This document shows positions 1 through 13,509 of a stretch of 64,000 nt of DNA, one piece after another; the stretch's first letter is position 1; every line of letters starts with the position of its first letter. The DNA comes from Bryoerythrophyllum caledonicum. Taxonomy: Eukaryota > Streptophyta > Bryopsida > Pottiales > Pottiaceae. The translations under genes and the position numbers were made by a program. Under the pieces are notes generated by a model. That model was not told where the DNA came from. It was given only the letters and a program-made list of their open reading frames with translations, and searched no databases. The stretch spans positions 10,185,519 through 10,249,518 of the forward strand of contig OZ020521.1 of NCBI GenBank assembly GCA_963971425.1. Reading direction: 5' to 3'.

Positions 1-3000
1 CCCCTAGTTGTTGGAGGTCCATTTTTCTTATTGTAAACACCTCCATTGCTTGTGGTTTTTTTTGCGAGCAATGACCTAAGTCAAGGTAGAACTTAGATCC
101 ATTGAGGTTATGCAATATGTAATGGAAAATATGCCATTATCTTGAGTCAAAGTATGTTGTACGAGTCCGGGCACAATAGAAAAAAAAAACAATTTTGCAC
201 TCTTCATATGCGTTTATCTTTCGATTGGTACGGTCAAAGTTTACAAAAAAATTAGGGTGTCTTCTTGTAGTAGTTAGCTTGAAGATCCAACGGCTGAAAG
301 TAATTAAAAATTGTTTGAATAGGTCTAATGATATCTCATCTCAAAGTGGCAGTTTTGGGGTGCTTTTGATGAAGCTTAAGGCCCGATTTATAGGTCTAAT
401 GATATCTCATATCAAATTGGCTGTAGTCCTTAAGGGATTTTAGACTACTTTTGGAGCTAAATTGGTTGTAGTCCTTCAGGACTACACCCAATTTAGCTCC
501 AAAAGTAGTCTAAAATTTCCATTGTCAAAAAGAGGCATGAAGATCACATTTTAAAGTAACATTTTGGGCTTTGAACCGTAATATCTAAAAATAGACTTCT
601 ACATGAACATGCCATTCTTTTTGGGTTGGAATCCACCGCACGGATTTGAAGATTATATCATATGATATGCAAGAAATATGTTTTTCTCCCCTTGCTAGAC
701 AATGTTTGAAAATGTTTGACTTGGGTTCAAATGATTTTTTACACTAAAGACAAGATTTATTTTTTGCATCTTCAAAGAAGATAATAGTCTTCATATGTAT
801 GAAAAATCTTAATGTCAATAAAAACTTCAAGAAACCTTAGGAGTTCCTAAAGTCCCCAAGTGTGCACTTAGAATAGTATATCTTTCTATCTGAAGGTCTG
901 GTGCAAAAAAAATAATTTTCACACAAAGCTACTACTATGCCGCATCTTTATTGAATATTTTGGAAATTCATGATTAAAATTGAGATCATAGGGACTTGCC
1001 CAAAATGGAAAATGTTCCTCACGGGGAAATGGTTCTTTAGGGGTTAATGAAGAGATAATTTGTGTTATTATTGAAGAAATAATGACACTTTGCAATCATA
1101 CAAAACACTGTGGGAGAAAAACGGTAGTAGATAATTCAACTCCCTATCAACATGAGTGCATGTGCAAATATAGTGGGCGGTTCATTAATGAGTGTTAATA
1201 CTAATTTTCTAGAGAAACTTAATTAGAGTTGTGTGGTGAAGAGGTGTTACAACATTAAATGTAGTGTAACACTATATACCAAAATCTACAAAATGGACTA
1301 CTATTCTCTACAGAGTTACTTTAAACTTGCCCATTTAAAATTGAAGGACAGGACTGGGAAATACAAGTGTAATCAATCATTTTCAACTGTAGGATCTTGA
1401 TTTAGTGTAATTAAAAAATAATATGTTCTAAATTAATTTCATTAATTTTGATTGTATGGATTTGAAAATTACAGTGTTTGAAGAGAGAGGATTTTTCCTT
1501 TGCTGCATAAAAGGATTGATACACTTTGACTTGCAGTGGTGTGAGCTTTTTACACTTCAAAAGTTTTAAATTCCTTTTGATCATGTTAAACATGGTGCTA
1601 GTTCTTGTATACCAATTTTTAGAGGTAGTGGATTGGTGTAACTTTTTATTGTTTAGTATGGTGAAACTATATAGGTTCCAAAATTGCCAACACATTTTTA
1701 ACTTTTTAAACTCAATTATTTATAGAGATTACATGATTCTAACAAATATTAGAAAAGGAAAAAGGAACTTTGAAAAAATCAAAGATTTTTGAGTTATTCG
1801 TAAAGGGAACCGGTCTTTTGTCCTCCTTTTTTCATGCAAAAGAGAATTTAATATGTATTTGAGTGTAGCCGCAAAGTAAGCCTGTGAAAAAAATTCAGGG
1901 TTTGAGGGTTTTGAGGAGGTATTATTTATGGCACAAGTGGCACAAATCTCCCAAAAACAAACAAGAACAATCACGAACGTCATGACACTCTGGCATGTAT
2001 CCTACAATCCTAGAGTTGTGCATGATGTGAAGGGTCAGAGTTTGCTTAAAATAAAAGCCAGGCACAAACTCGAGTTTGGGAATTCTAGGGCTCAAAAACT
2101 AGTCTATCCAGTGTTCTATTCAAGGTCTACAGTGAAACCCTGCCAGCGAACTCGGCGACCCTGGCTTTTCCATTTTACAGGTTAGAAACTGAGGATTTGG
2201 GGTACTTTGCGGATAACTCTTTTGTATTTTGTAATTCAAAGGATTTTTTTGATGCCGTGCCCAATAGGAATGAAAACCTTGTTTCCTCTTTTAATAAAAA
2301 TTCTACATTTTATTTTAGTTTTTGTAATACCAATGGAAATAATATTATTCATATGTGTAACAAAATCTTTGTATTAACAGATGGATGTAGCAAGAATTTT
2401 GGTGTCCAACAAATAGTGATTTTGTAAATGTTGCAATGGGTAAGGAAGGAAACAAAAACTTTGGTTTCCAATTTTAATCGTCAGATCTCAATAAAGAATT
2501 ACTAAGTAATAAACTTACACATTTTGTAAACTTTGACCACATGGATTGAAAGACTACAGTGTTTGAAGTAGAGATAATTGTTCATTTCCTTCCGTGCGTT
2601 GAGTGGATCAACAAACTTTGACTTTGCTTAGTGTCAAATGTTTGCACTACACAAGGTCTGATTGCAATATCATCATGTCAAACATGATGATTGTTCCTTG
2701 TACACCTATTTTTAGAGGTAGAGAAGGGGTGTAGCATATTCAAAACAAATGTGGAAGAAGTGGAGGTTCAAAAGTTGCCAAATCACATTTTATTTTTAAA
2801 AACTAAATATGTTTTAGAATGAGAATCCAAACGGTCAATAAGAAGGTATGGACCACATCTTGTAGTAGCAAAGTTAAAAGGAAAGATCTCTAAGTTTTAT
2901 GTAGAAAGGAAGAAGTTTTCTTGGTGCCTTGCTTAACAATGTGTGACAATGTGTGAAAATGTTTGACTTGGGTTAAATTGCTATTTTTCACTCAAGACAA

Positions 3001-3128
3001 GAATTTTTTTGACAACACCGAAGGAAATAATATAACTTGCTAATATTGAAAACCTCACATTTGAAAGTGTCCTAGCAAAAAAATTTGGAGTTGCCAATTG
3101 TGCCTGCACTCAAGAAGGTTTTCTCTAA
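1..3128. other. Repeat-derived intergenic DNA, no gene seen
   Basis: AT-rich sequence with only short, unconvincing open frames. It holds fragments related to the TTAA/CCCCTAAAG transposon family: a right terminus ends at about 1043, followed by TTAA at 1044-1047, but its left end cannot be placed. Text near 690-830 and 2560-3100 resembles the interior of the complete copy at 15.1-16.0 kb. A short direct repeat at about 318-348 and 390-421 precedes the palindrome at 437-516. I see no coding signal. Confidence 0.6.
437..516. repeat. Near-perfect palindrome, 39-bp arms, 2-nt loop
   Basis: The left arm (437-475) and right arm (478-516) are reverse complements with one mismatch and only two bases between them. 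Transcribed from either strand, this would fold into a very stable hairpin. It may be two abutting ends of a fold-back transposon or a small-RNA-type hairpin; the sequence alone cannot decide. Confidence 0.8.
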
Positions 3129-3936
3129 CCCCTAAAGGACCAAAGTCCCCTCGGGGGACATTTCGAGTTTGGATAAGGTACCACGTTCTCAATTCTAGGC
3201 ATTATTTTTTGAGATTTTTGACCAAATGCCCAACTTTTGATTAGCTTTGCGTAGACACAAATTTCGTAGAATTCGGACTTACAGTTCAAAAGTTACAATT
3301 TATTTTCACTCACATATACAAATAGTGCAGCAGTTTAGTGTGACATTTCACAAATACTGTCACTAAACTTTAATAACTTCTAAATTCAATAGAAACTCGA
3401 GTTTTTTTCCATTCAAAAGAATGAAAATGTCCTCTTGGAAATAAGGTTGAGCTCTTTACATCTACCGTACGGATTTGTGAATTTCAAAAATTTGAGAAGG
3501 ATATGGTATATGCAAAATATAAAGTGTACTGTCGATTCTCAGCACATAGTTGCATTGCAGGATTTTTTAGGACATCTTGTACACCTCTTCTACTTCTTAA
3601 ATTTGGTGCACATGTGCCTAACATGATCCTTTTCAAGTTAATATAATAAATTCACGGCTCGTAGTGCAAAAAGTTGCCATAGAAGGTGGCCAAAGTTTGT
3701 TGAAGGTGTTTAGTATGACCTCAAAAAGAGATTATGTCTCACTTCAAAGGCTAGTATCTTTCAATCCGTCAAGTTAAACTTACCAAAATTTTCACCACAC
3801 ACTCTCATACAACTCTAGTACAAGATCCCACGGTTAAATTTTCAGAAAAAACATTTTGTATCATTTTGTGTTGAATGCGTTGAAAATGGCAGTTTTGGAG
3901 TGATTTTGAGGGGAAAATGTCTTGGTCCTTTAGGGG
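3129..3936. mobile_element. Non-autonomous DNA transposon, TTAA-type, copy 1
   Basis: Both ends carry the inverted terminus CCCCTAAAGGACCAA. The flanks are CTAA on the left and TTAA on the right, consistent with a TTAA target duplication with one mutation. It is 808 bp long with no coding potential. The interior differs from the longer copies at 4.3 and 15.1 kb, so it is a related subfamily. The TTAA target and CCC-type terminus fit the piggyBac superfamily, but no transposase is present in the window to confirm this. Confidence 0.65.
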
Positions 3937-4334
3937 TTAAGATGGCATAACTTTTATTCCATAGGTCCAACGAGAATATCATACATATTCTTGTGTAGCT
4001 CTTGTCTACTTGCATCTTTGTACCATATTTCGAGAATTGCCAACATACATTGCAACCATGGGCACGTGCTCAAGATTTGCAAAAGCCCACCTCGGAAATT
4101 TTATCGTTTAGGGGATAATGGCATTTTATTTTTCTTTCAGTATGTACTAGAGAAAATAAGGTCACCCTCGTTTTGATGCATGATCCCGATTTATCATCTA
4201 GGTTTGTTTTACACCTTTTGAGGGGTTTTAAAGGATACTAGTATTTCATATTTTGATGATGAAGTTTGACAATAGTAGCAATCTAATGTGTTTGATTATG
4301 GTTCTTCGTTTGTCGTAGAGTAAGTTGCGCTTAA

Positions 4335-5281
4335 CCCCTAAAGGACCAAGTGTCAAAAATGGGCTTTTTGAAAGTTTAGTTAGGTTCCTATGCAGTCAAT
4401 TTCCAACATTCCTCTTTGAAATTCTTACCATAGAAAGGCATTACCAGGGCCTCAGTGGGAAATTTTTTTTTTTCAAAATTGGACATTTGATGAAAAAGTT
4501 ATAGGGTTTTGAATTTCAAATGGGGAGAGTGGGCACCTCGGGCACCTCCAATTTTTTTTGCTAGGACACTCTATTGAATGTGAGATTTTCCTTACTCCCA
4601 AGTAATATTATTCCCCTTCATACTGTCAAAAAAAAAGTTCTTGTCTTTAGTGAAAAATAGCATACCAACTCAAGTCAAACATTTTCACACATTGTCACTC
4701 ATTGTCAGACAAGGTACCAAAAAAACTTCTTCTTTTCCACATAAAACCTAGATATCTTTATATTTTTCACTTTTTATTTTTTCCACAACAATATGTGGTG
4801 TAAACCTTCTTATTTACCATTCGGATTATCAATCTAAAACATATTAAGTACACAAAAAAAAAAGAGTGTGAATTGGCAAATTTTGAACCTCCACTCCTCG
4901 CACAGTTGTTTTGAACATGCTACACCCATCCTCTACTTCTAAAAATTGGTGTATAAGGAACTAACATCCTGCTTAACAAGATGGTAATGAATTTAAAGCT
5001 TGTGTAGTGCAAAAATTTGACACCGAGTGAAGTCAAAGTCTGCTGATCCACTTAACGCAGGGAAGAAAATGAACCATTTGCTTAACTTCAAACACTATAA
5101 TCTTTCAATCCGTGCGGTCAAAGTTGATGAAACTTTGGTTGTATATTACTTAATAAGTCTTAATTGAGATCCTACGGTCAAAACTAGAAATCAAAGTTTT
5201 TGTTTCCTTCTTTGTTCAATGCACTAGAATCCAACAATTTTGTAGTGTTTTTGGTGTAAAACTGTCACAGTACCTTAGGGG
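4335..5281 (-). mobile_element. Non-autonomous DNA transposon, TTAA-type, copy 2
   Basis: This element is 947 bp, flanked on both sides by perfect TTAA (4331-4334 and 5282-5285). The terminal inverted repeats begin CCCCTAAAGGACC and CCCCTAAGGTACTG. Read in reverse complement, it matches the element at 15,076-15,985 through most of its length, so the two are inverted copies of one family. It contains no gene. Confidence 0.75.
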
Positions 5282-5285
5282 TTAA

Positions 5286-8235
5286 AATGTTGACGAGAGG
5301 TTCTGAGGCCGCCTCAATATTTGTGCCCATGCTACTCAATGCTTATATTGTCAAATTAATTGCTATACTTTTGACATGTAATAACCATTAAAGCCCCAAA
5401 GTCCCAAGGAAGTATTTTCTGAATGATTATTTGACAACCTCTTATGATTATAATTTTCATTTCCAATCTTATAATTTCTAACAAAAATACAAGAAGGTAG
5501 GAAATTGTAGAAATACATACAAATTTTGTAGATTTTTTTCTTCCAAACATCTGTTTTTAGAAAAATTGGCACTGCATACCCTCAAATACAATAGTTGTAG
5601 AAAAAAAAAAAAAACTTTTTATCCTTTCTTGTTCATTCTTCGCACAAACGGACAATTCTGGAGTGTTTTCGGTGAGAAACAATTACTGAGGATTACTACG
5701 GGTTAAAATTTTCAAATACCACTATTTTTGGGCTGCTAGTATGTACATGCCTGTGCAAGTATGCACATTATTACATGGAAGGACACCATAATTCAAGACT
5801 TGCTGGGAGAGAGACAATGGGCCGGACGTGGATGATGGTGCGGCTCACGTACTTATAATCCTTTCACCGCACCTACTATTTCTGCTTCCACGCGGCCTTT
5901 AATTCAATTCCAAGCCTACTACTACTTGTCCTCCTCAAGTTGCATAATTTAGGCAAATACACACGCCGGATGATGTAAAAAAAAAGGAAAATAATTACAT
6001 GATTGTTGAAATAATTTGAAATGCACGCAAAAGTAGTGTGTTGGATGAGTGTCACATCGGACCGCCTCAAGTAATGCGAGGTGGTACGTGGATAGAGCTG
6101 GCCACGATTATGATGTATAAGCTTTCGTATTAAAACCACAAGACACATGCTCTTGGGGAAGGGTGTGCGGGACCAATATTATGTTGTAGGCGTATGGCAA
6201 GTGTGCAGCTAATTTACTTTTGGATTGTGAAAAGTGTACATCATTCTTTGTAAGTAAAGTGCGATGGAAATGTTACATGAATGAAAAATACTTACTACAT
6301 GTTTCTTCTTTTCAGTGACATTAGCCCTTAAGTGGGATTGCATACAAGAATTTAAAATGTGTACTTAGGGTAGTTGTGATTATTCGAGCCTGATTTTTTA
6401 TTTTACCTGAGGCTGAATTTAAGAATTGATTAAAAATATTGAAGAGTTTAGTAAAGAACTTTTTACCTTAGAGAAGTGAATGTGGAGAATAGTTTTGTAA
6501 ATACGTATGGACCAAATTAGTCCACTACATTGATTATGATGTTTAGTGTATTCACACTATATGGTAAGTAAATGTTGTTAGTGTTGACTCTCGATGAATA
6601 TTTTTACCAACTATGTTGACAATGATGACTCTCTTTGAGTGATATAGATATTTGTGCTCTCAATAGAAATCTTCATGAAAAGTGAAAAAAAATTAGTATA
6701 TTTGAAGCATATAATATGGTTACACTAAAAAAACCTAATCAGAGTAGCTCTCGGACATAAATCGCAATATGGAAGCTAGCCTTGTGAGCCATGATTTGTT
6801 TTGAGCCGCGTGTAGGGCCATCCACCTCAACCCCGGGAACTCCCACTCGAGCTCCATCAACCAATTTAAGTGGGTTTATGGTTAAATAAGTGCAATGGAA
6901 GAATGGCGTTGTAAGTAGGCTACTATGTTGTGAACTACTATTGTTGATGCGCTTTGACTATTATTAGAGAGGCACTTGAAGGTCTCTCAAATGTCCTAAA
7001 ATTTCGTGTGTGGGAGGCAGAAGGTGGCGAGCCCATAAATAATGGCAACCATGTTCACTGCCCATTGAATTCACTATTAGCCGTTCCATGGCCTCGAAAA
7101 CATGGGTCGGCCGAGGTTGCGGCCCTTGTTGAGGGCGTAAAATATGGAAGGCGCAAGACATTATCAGATGTTGTTTATTTATTTGATTCTCTATTTCATT
7201 TGATTGGCTTTGTTGATTAATTTTAAGTCGTAGATAAATATCAAGTATGGCACGGAGAGGATGTAAAAACACAAAAAGACAAATTTCTTGTCCTCTAACA
7301 GTTTCTTATATTCTATATGTCATAATTTTAGACTGATGAGAACTGAAATGGCATCTATAGGGTATGGAACCTATATTCACCTTCTTGTTTCAATGAAGCT
7401 CCTCCAAACTTAGCCATGTATCTTCATACCTACATCTAGTGAATGCCAACCAACACACAAGACCACTATATATACTACATGTCAAACCCTAATGACTTCA
7501 AACAATACGAAAATAAAGGGTCTTCAAACCCTACTTTACGATTATTACTAGCAATAGTTAATTTATTGGTTTCTAACACATGCAATATGTATCCATGAAA
7601 GTCCAAGAATCCCAATAGGCAGACTTTTGCAATTTCATACTCGTTCTCATAACTGTAATTTATATTTTGGTTTCATGAACTTTTTATGAAGATGTACAAA
7701 GATAAGATCTATGGAGGATATGTATTTTCAATTTCATCAGACCAGTAGAAGAAATAAAATGTTGAGAGTGGGCAACCCCAAAAACTTTGCTAGGGCCCGC
7801 TATTAATTGTGGGATTATTAGTATAGGTAAGTAACATTGTTTTATTTGAGACTGTAGAAAAATTTGCATTCTAGAGAGTCAGATTTTCACTCCTTTTTTA
7901 TAAGGTGCAAAGAACAAATTTCATTTTCTCATACAATTGGAGATCTTGAGTTTTTCTCTTTTAATCTTTTCTACTTTAAGAGCAAACACGAACCTTAGGT
8001 TTAACTATTTAGATTTTCAATTTCCGAAAATTGAATTTATCAAAAATAAAAACATGTTTTGAAATTTAATTAACTCCTCTGTATTGCCTAATTATTTTGA
8101 AGATATACCCTTCATGTGCCCTTCCTGATATACCCTTTACTTCATATGGTTGATTTATGTATGGATTAGGTCAATGCATAAGTCAAGTAACAAAAGGCTA
8201 CATTTCCTTCCTAAAATATAGGAAGGGTATAGAAG
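5286..8235. other. Intergenic DNA, no gene recognised
   Basis: Low-complexity AT-rich DNA. Open frames near 5,876-6,148 and 6,954-7,272 show no recognisable domain and no splice-supported extension. A degenerate family terminus (ACGGGTTAA) lies near 5,697. I see nothing else that can be supported. Confidence 0.4.
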
Positions 8236-8511
8236 GGATTTGCCTAAATCCGGTCGAGCGTTGCATCAAGCCTCAGGCTTGGAAGGGTGGGGTGGGTAGG
8301 AACAAAACCGGCCCCTATTTTTATGTTGGACGTGCGCCCCTACTTGATCAAAGGGGGGACTCTTGAGTAGATTGAAGCCGTCGGCCCCAAATTTGGAGAG
8401 GAAAATTCCAAAAAAAGCCTCTAGAGCACCAAAAGTTAAAAAGGCCAGAAGAATGGACCACCCAAGGCTGAGGCTTGATGCAACGCTCGACTAGGGTAAA
8501 TAGGGAGATCC
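8236..8511. mobile_element. MULE-like MITE with 9-bp target duplication
   Basis: The 276-bp element has long imperfect terminal inverted repeats of about 55 bp; the best-matching block includes GTCGAGCGTTGCATCAAGCC and its complement. It is bounded by the direct repeat GTATAGAAG (8227-8235 and 8512-8520). A 9-bp duplication with long inverted ends is characteristic of Mutator-like elements. It has no coding capacity. Its interior resembles the element at 13,289-13,509. Confidence 0.75.
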
Positions 8512-8521
8512 GTATAGAAGG

Positions 8522-11500
8522 AAGAGGTATTGGGTTGCCGGTCGGCTTTGAGTTGTTCTACCTTTCTCCATTAAGTACGAGGTGGTAATGGATGATGGGA
8601 GAATCTAAGAGCGTGATAGAGTATATAGAATAGCATCTGTTACACTCGTAGATTTCTCATCACCAACCCATCCATGAGGGGTTAGTCATTTCTAAATTGC
8701 TTTTAGTGCTAAATCTGAAAAAAACCAATAACAACTCAAAATAGTAATCAATGAAAGAGTGAGAGCATGACAATCAATTCCCAAATGGTTAAATAATCTG
8801 TGTTTCTTGTTTTTTTTTTTGCGATGAAAGCATGAAAGTAATCTTTCATTCTAGAGGAACCGAGGCCCACTAAAAGCAATGATGGTGGTGACACAGGTGC
8901 AAGGCAATCATAATGCATGCCTCCCACCAGACCATTCCGGACCCAAAGCAGCAACCATACGCCAATGCCTCCGAAAACACTTTGACAGCAATTCCACGCA
9001 GGACACTGATGGCCAAATTACCCATATCCATCGTGGAGAGGATATCCACATTCCAACATTCTTGGAGGACTCGCAACCTCGAGTTTTTACTCTTGACATT
9101 GGGTGTCCCTTCAAGTCAGATTTGAATTGAGCTCAATGATTTGTTTCTTGTGTTGGCTATAACGTAAACCTCCTAAAACCGACAAGTTAAGCAATGTGCA
9201 TATATGGAGAGAACAAATAGTAATGCGTTAATATTTTAGTATTAGCCAATAGGATCACAATTTCAACCCAAGTGATTTCATGTTTTTGAGATGAATCATG
9301 TGTTAGTTATGAATTTTCAAAATGTATTGGCATGTTTTAGCCGGTGGCCACCAATAGGAACCCCATAAGTGCCAACCAAAGTAAGGGGTCATGACTAATA
9401 GCAAACCTCTATTTGGAGTTAGTGGTAATGGGATGGAAGTCGATTGGATATACCCCAATTTTAGAGCTGTTGGTTATTGCCATGAGGCATCAAAATAATC
9501 CAAGTAGCACAAAGTGAAACCTACAAGTTTAAAGAAAAAATTAAAGAAATGCACAATTTATCTCAAATAATCTAACTTAGACATGTTGTGATTCCAAGCT
9601 TATGTCAATAATCCAAGTAAGATTAAAGATTAAACGAGATAGTAGTCATCTCATACCATCTTTCCAGTAAGCTTACTGTAATATTTAGTGTTAGCAATCA
9701 ACTAAATACAAACTCAAATACAAAACGTCAATAGAGACCTAAATGCGGTTAACACTAAACGTAAATCCAACACTAGTAGTCAAGCTTAGTAACTCTTTGA
9801 AGTAGAAAAAATCAAGTTACATGTATACTCATAGTGTAAGGTTTCCCCACCCCTTAGCTCACCTTGACATCTGTTGCTATTTAACTCACTCTAAATTCCA
9901 ACTTGTTCACAATTAGAGTCAGCTATATAGTGAGGAGAGTAAAAAGGGAGTATAGAGTGCGGTTAGTAAAAAGGGAGTGTTGGGTAGGTCCCGGTTTATA
10001 GGAAAAGGTTTTACTCATGCCCTCTCCTTTGTCCGTCCCGGCATTTATTGTTAACGTGCACACCCTAAGCGATTCAATAAGATGCAAAATGATGCAGCAG
10101 AGCCGGGCATGTTTTCTATGCCTCGTCTCTCGTACAAGATGGATCGTATGGTCAACAGTGTATACATCTTACAAGAGAAGAATGTGTACTTTGAGTCAAC
10201 CAAGGGCGCATGAAAAGAGTGAAGTGTGGGCAGTACAAAAGTTACGCCATGATTACCGTAATCGCAACATAACTTCAGAGGCGTCCTGTAACTTGTAACC
10301 GTTCATTTTCATTGGGATGTTTTCTCATCCCATAATGTCTCAGGAACCCACTCATTAATCGAAATAACTTTCCCACATACTATGCTTTCAATAACTTTTC
10401 TTGATGAACCATCTTCTTGTCCTTGCCGAACGAGATTTTTCACTGAGTTCACAAGGCCTTGCATAATAGATTGTCCACAACATCATCTAGAGAGCGGGTA
10501 TATTTCATCACAACCCCACTTCGCGTAAATCGTAGTAGTTTGCCAATGCATTCATTCATTTTGGTGGTGTTGGTCTTGGTAGATGCTCATCTTGTTGTGC
10601 CTTTGACTTTTCCACAAAATTTCTTTGGAGATGGCCTGTAGTGCTTGCTACAAAGGTTAGTGTGCCCAAAAATGGATGTTAGGCTTCGATGAGTTTATGG
10701 AGTGAACCCTCTCCCAAAATAAACTTATATGTAGGTTACGGGTGGTACATCAAATTTCACGGATCAAGTTGCAAGAAATACTTGGAAATGGCTCCTTAGA
10801 TGATGGGTGAGTATGTTTCATCAAAACCTAAACGATGGGTCAGTATGTTTCATCAAAACCATCCCAAAATTGCCTCTCTAAGATGAGACATTGAAAGATT
10901 GACTAAAAAAACTTTATAATATTATTAACTATAGGATCTTCGATTTAGTCACCACAAGAAGACACTCATAATAATTTGTGAACTTTGATAGCAAGGGTTG
11001 TTAGATAAATGCATCTCAAGAGCTCAATATAGTTTTTTTTCTTCCTTGCACAAACATGGTCAACGTACTTGGACTCAAGATAATAGCATATTTTTCTACA
11101 ACACATTTTTTTAAAGGTTTTGAAATATATATTTTTTTGTTAAGTCCCTTTTTCATGGTTTTTAGATGTCTAATCCCTAATACTCATTTTACACCAAAAG
11201 CACTTCAAAACTGTTGATTCTAGTGCAATGAGTAAGGAAGGAAACAAAATCTTTTTCTTATCGAGTTTTAATTATAAAATCTCAATTAAGAGAAAATTTA
11301 AAAATTTTGGCCGCAAGGATAAAAGATTATAGTGTTAGAGGTAGAGAGAACAATCCGTATTCTTCCTTGCAATGAGTGGATCGACAAACTTTGACTTCGC
11401 TTGGTGTCAATTTTTTTCATTGCACAAGGTCTAAGTTCATTTCTATCATGTCAAGCATGATATCAGTTCCTTGTTCAATACACCAACGTTTAAAGGTAGA

Positions 11501-12812
11501 GAAGGGGTGTAACATATTCAAAACAATTATGCAAGGAGTAGAGGATCAAAAAGTGCCAGTTCACGTTTTATTTTTTGTGAACCTAATATGTTTTAGATTG
11601 ATAATCCAAATGGTCAATAAGAAGATTTATACCACATATTGTTGGAAATATAGAAAAGTAGAATTATAAAGATCTCTAGGTTGTATGTGAAAAGGAAGAA
11701 GTTTGTTTTGTACCTTCCCTGACAATATGTATGAAAATATTTGATTTGGGTCAATATGCTACTTTGCACTAAAGACAATAAGTTTTTTGACAACAGGAAA
11801 GGAAATAATATTACTAGCTAATATTAAAAATCTTATGTATAACAAAGTGTTCTAGCAAAAGTTTTTTGAGTTGTGTGACATAGTTGCTCTAGAGAAGTTT
11901 TTCTATAAGATGGCATTAGTTTTCTTCCCTACGTCCAATGAGGAAAAACATTACATTTTCATGCACGTCTTATCATCTTGCATCTTTGAACAAAATTTTA
12001 AGAATTGTACATACATTTAGCTCCCTTTACAACAGCCATGTTGGATCTGCTATATTGAGGAGCTGTAGTAATGGAAAGGGTGGGTGAAGGTTGTTGCATG
12101 AGAATGTTGGATGAATGGTTCTATTAAAGGATGAAATCACTCATCTATTTTTGACATGCATTTCTTTTTCACATGCTTTATTTTGAATGGATGTCATGCA
12201 GAGTGACAATTTGGTTTGATGGATGTTGTTGTAATACCAAGTGGTTGTTGTAGAGAGCAATTTTTTGTTCTAGACCCATGTCGCCTATTGTAATGAATTT
12301 GTTGTTGTATCAAACATTGTTGTAAAGAGAGCCCACTGTATATTGCAACCACGGGAACATACCCAAGATTTGTAAAAGCCCACCTTGGGACTTTTGTCCT
12401 TCGAGGGTTATAGTTTTGAAGGAGTATCCTTGTTCCCCGATTGGTTTGGGCACGGTCATAACGTAGAATATGTTTAGCCCTTTAAGGCTGACGAGCTCAC
12501 ATGACATGAGAAGAATCTACGAGTGCAATAGATAATATAGAAAATTATAAATAAAACCGAAACATTTGATCATGACCCTACTTTATAATTTTTTTGTAGT
12601 TTGTATATTAAAATCTGGCCCACATTCCCACTGCATGTGTTGGAAGCGAGCGAATCCTCAAAACTTAACAAGTTAGGTCCCAGATTAAACAAAGATGAAG
12701 TATCAATCCACCAACTGCAGATTACTCCAAAAGTGACCACCTATGGGCTTCTCGTCCCTAACATTTTAATGCTGGAGGTCTTTATAAGGCACGGGAGAAT
12801 CCACTAGTGTAC
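8522..12812. other. Repeat-rich intergenic DNA, no gene recognised
   Basis: Overlapping small open frames at 8.75-9.13 kb and 10.0-10.64 kb do not resemble any family I know. From about 11,165 to 11,900 there is a degenerate copy of the TTAA-type element family: it shares the block around the 'cacttcaaaactgttgatt' text with copies at 15.1 and 26.3 kb, but its termini have decayed. Nothing else is supportable. Confidence 0.4.
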
Positions 12813-12936
12813 TAGATCATGCACAACAATTAGTAGATAATGCACATCAACTAGTAGATAATGTGCAACAACTAGTAGATAATGCACAACAACTAGTAGA
12901 TAATGTGCAACAACTAGTAGATAATGCACAACAATA
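12813..12936. repeat. Tandem repeat, about six units of 21 bp
   Basis: A 21-bp unit (core CAACAACTAGTAGATAATG) is repeated about six times, with alternating GCACA/GTGCA variants. The array sits at the left edge of a dispersed repeat that recurs at 30.95-31.5 kb. No coding function is evident. Confidence 0.85.
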
Positions 12937-13160
12937 TCTACATATAGGGTACATTCCACGTTGATCCCACTTAACATAAATCATTGTAGCTCTCCATTGC
13001 TTGCACTAATGCGCCCACGAATTGTTCCATTTGAAGTGTACGACTTTGTGCTATACACATTTCCAACAAAAAAAGTGCATTAACTTACACAAAAGGAGCT
13101 ATACCCGGGAAAGCACTAGAATCAACACAAAAAACGACCACCTTGATCCTAAGGGGTTCA
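12937..13160. repeat. Dispersed repeat shared with 30.95-31.5 kb
   Basis: This stretch aligns by eye with 31,018-31,207 and 31,459-31,515: both contain ATCATTGTAGCT, TTGCTTGCACTA or its variant, GAATTGTTCCATTTGAAG and a final ACGACCACCT block. The second copy is interrupted by a smaller MITE. The repeat class is unknown. Confidence 0.55.
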
Positions 13161-13288
13161 CCCTTCAAGGACAAGAACCAGAGCAACCATGGGCGAAATG
13201 TATCCGATGCCTTGCTAACGTACAACATCTACGACCCTCGTAGATTTTGCCCATGGTCGCTTCAAGCCTTGTCCCTCAACAATTTGAC

Positions 13289-13509
13289 AGGAAACCCCCC
13301 ACGCTCAGACTTACCAGGTGGGGGAGGAGGTGGTGGGGCCAAAACCTGGCCCCTATTTTGTTTTTGGATGGGGCCCTAAATTTAGCCAGTGGGGGACCAC
13401 TAGGCCAAAAAAAGCCTCTAACCCCCCCAAAATGGGAGGGCCAGAAAAATGAGCCCATGCAATTAAGACGGGGCCCACCTCGGGTAAGCCCAAGCTTGGG
13501 GGGTTTCCT
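13289..13509. mobile_element. MITE with AGGAAACCCCCC termini
   Basis: About 221 bp with terminal inverted repeats of roughly 30 bp, starting AGGAAACCCCCC at both ends. The interior (for example GGCCCCTATTTT and AAAAAAAGCCTCTA) is related to the MULE-like MITE at 8,236-8,511. I could not find an unambiguous target duplication. Several open frames cross it but all are by-products of its GC-rich, stop-poor sequence. Confidence 0.6.

Noticed and set aside
12813-12936. 21-bp array as a CRISPR-like structure
   Set aside because: Units are contiguous with no spacers and the sequence is eukaryotic.
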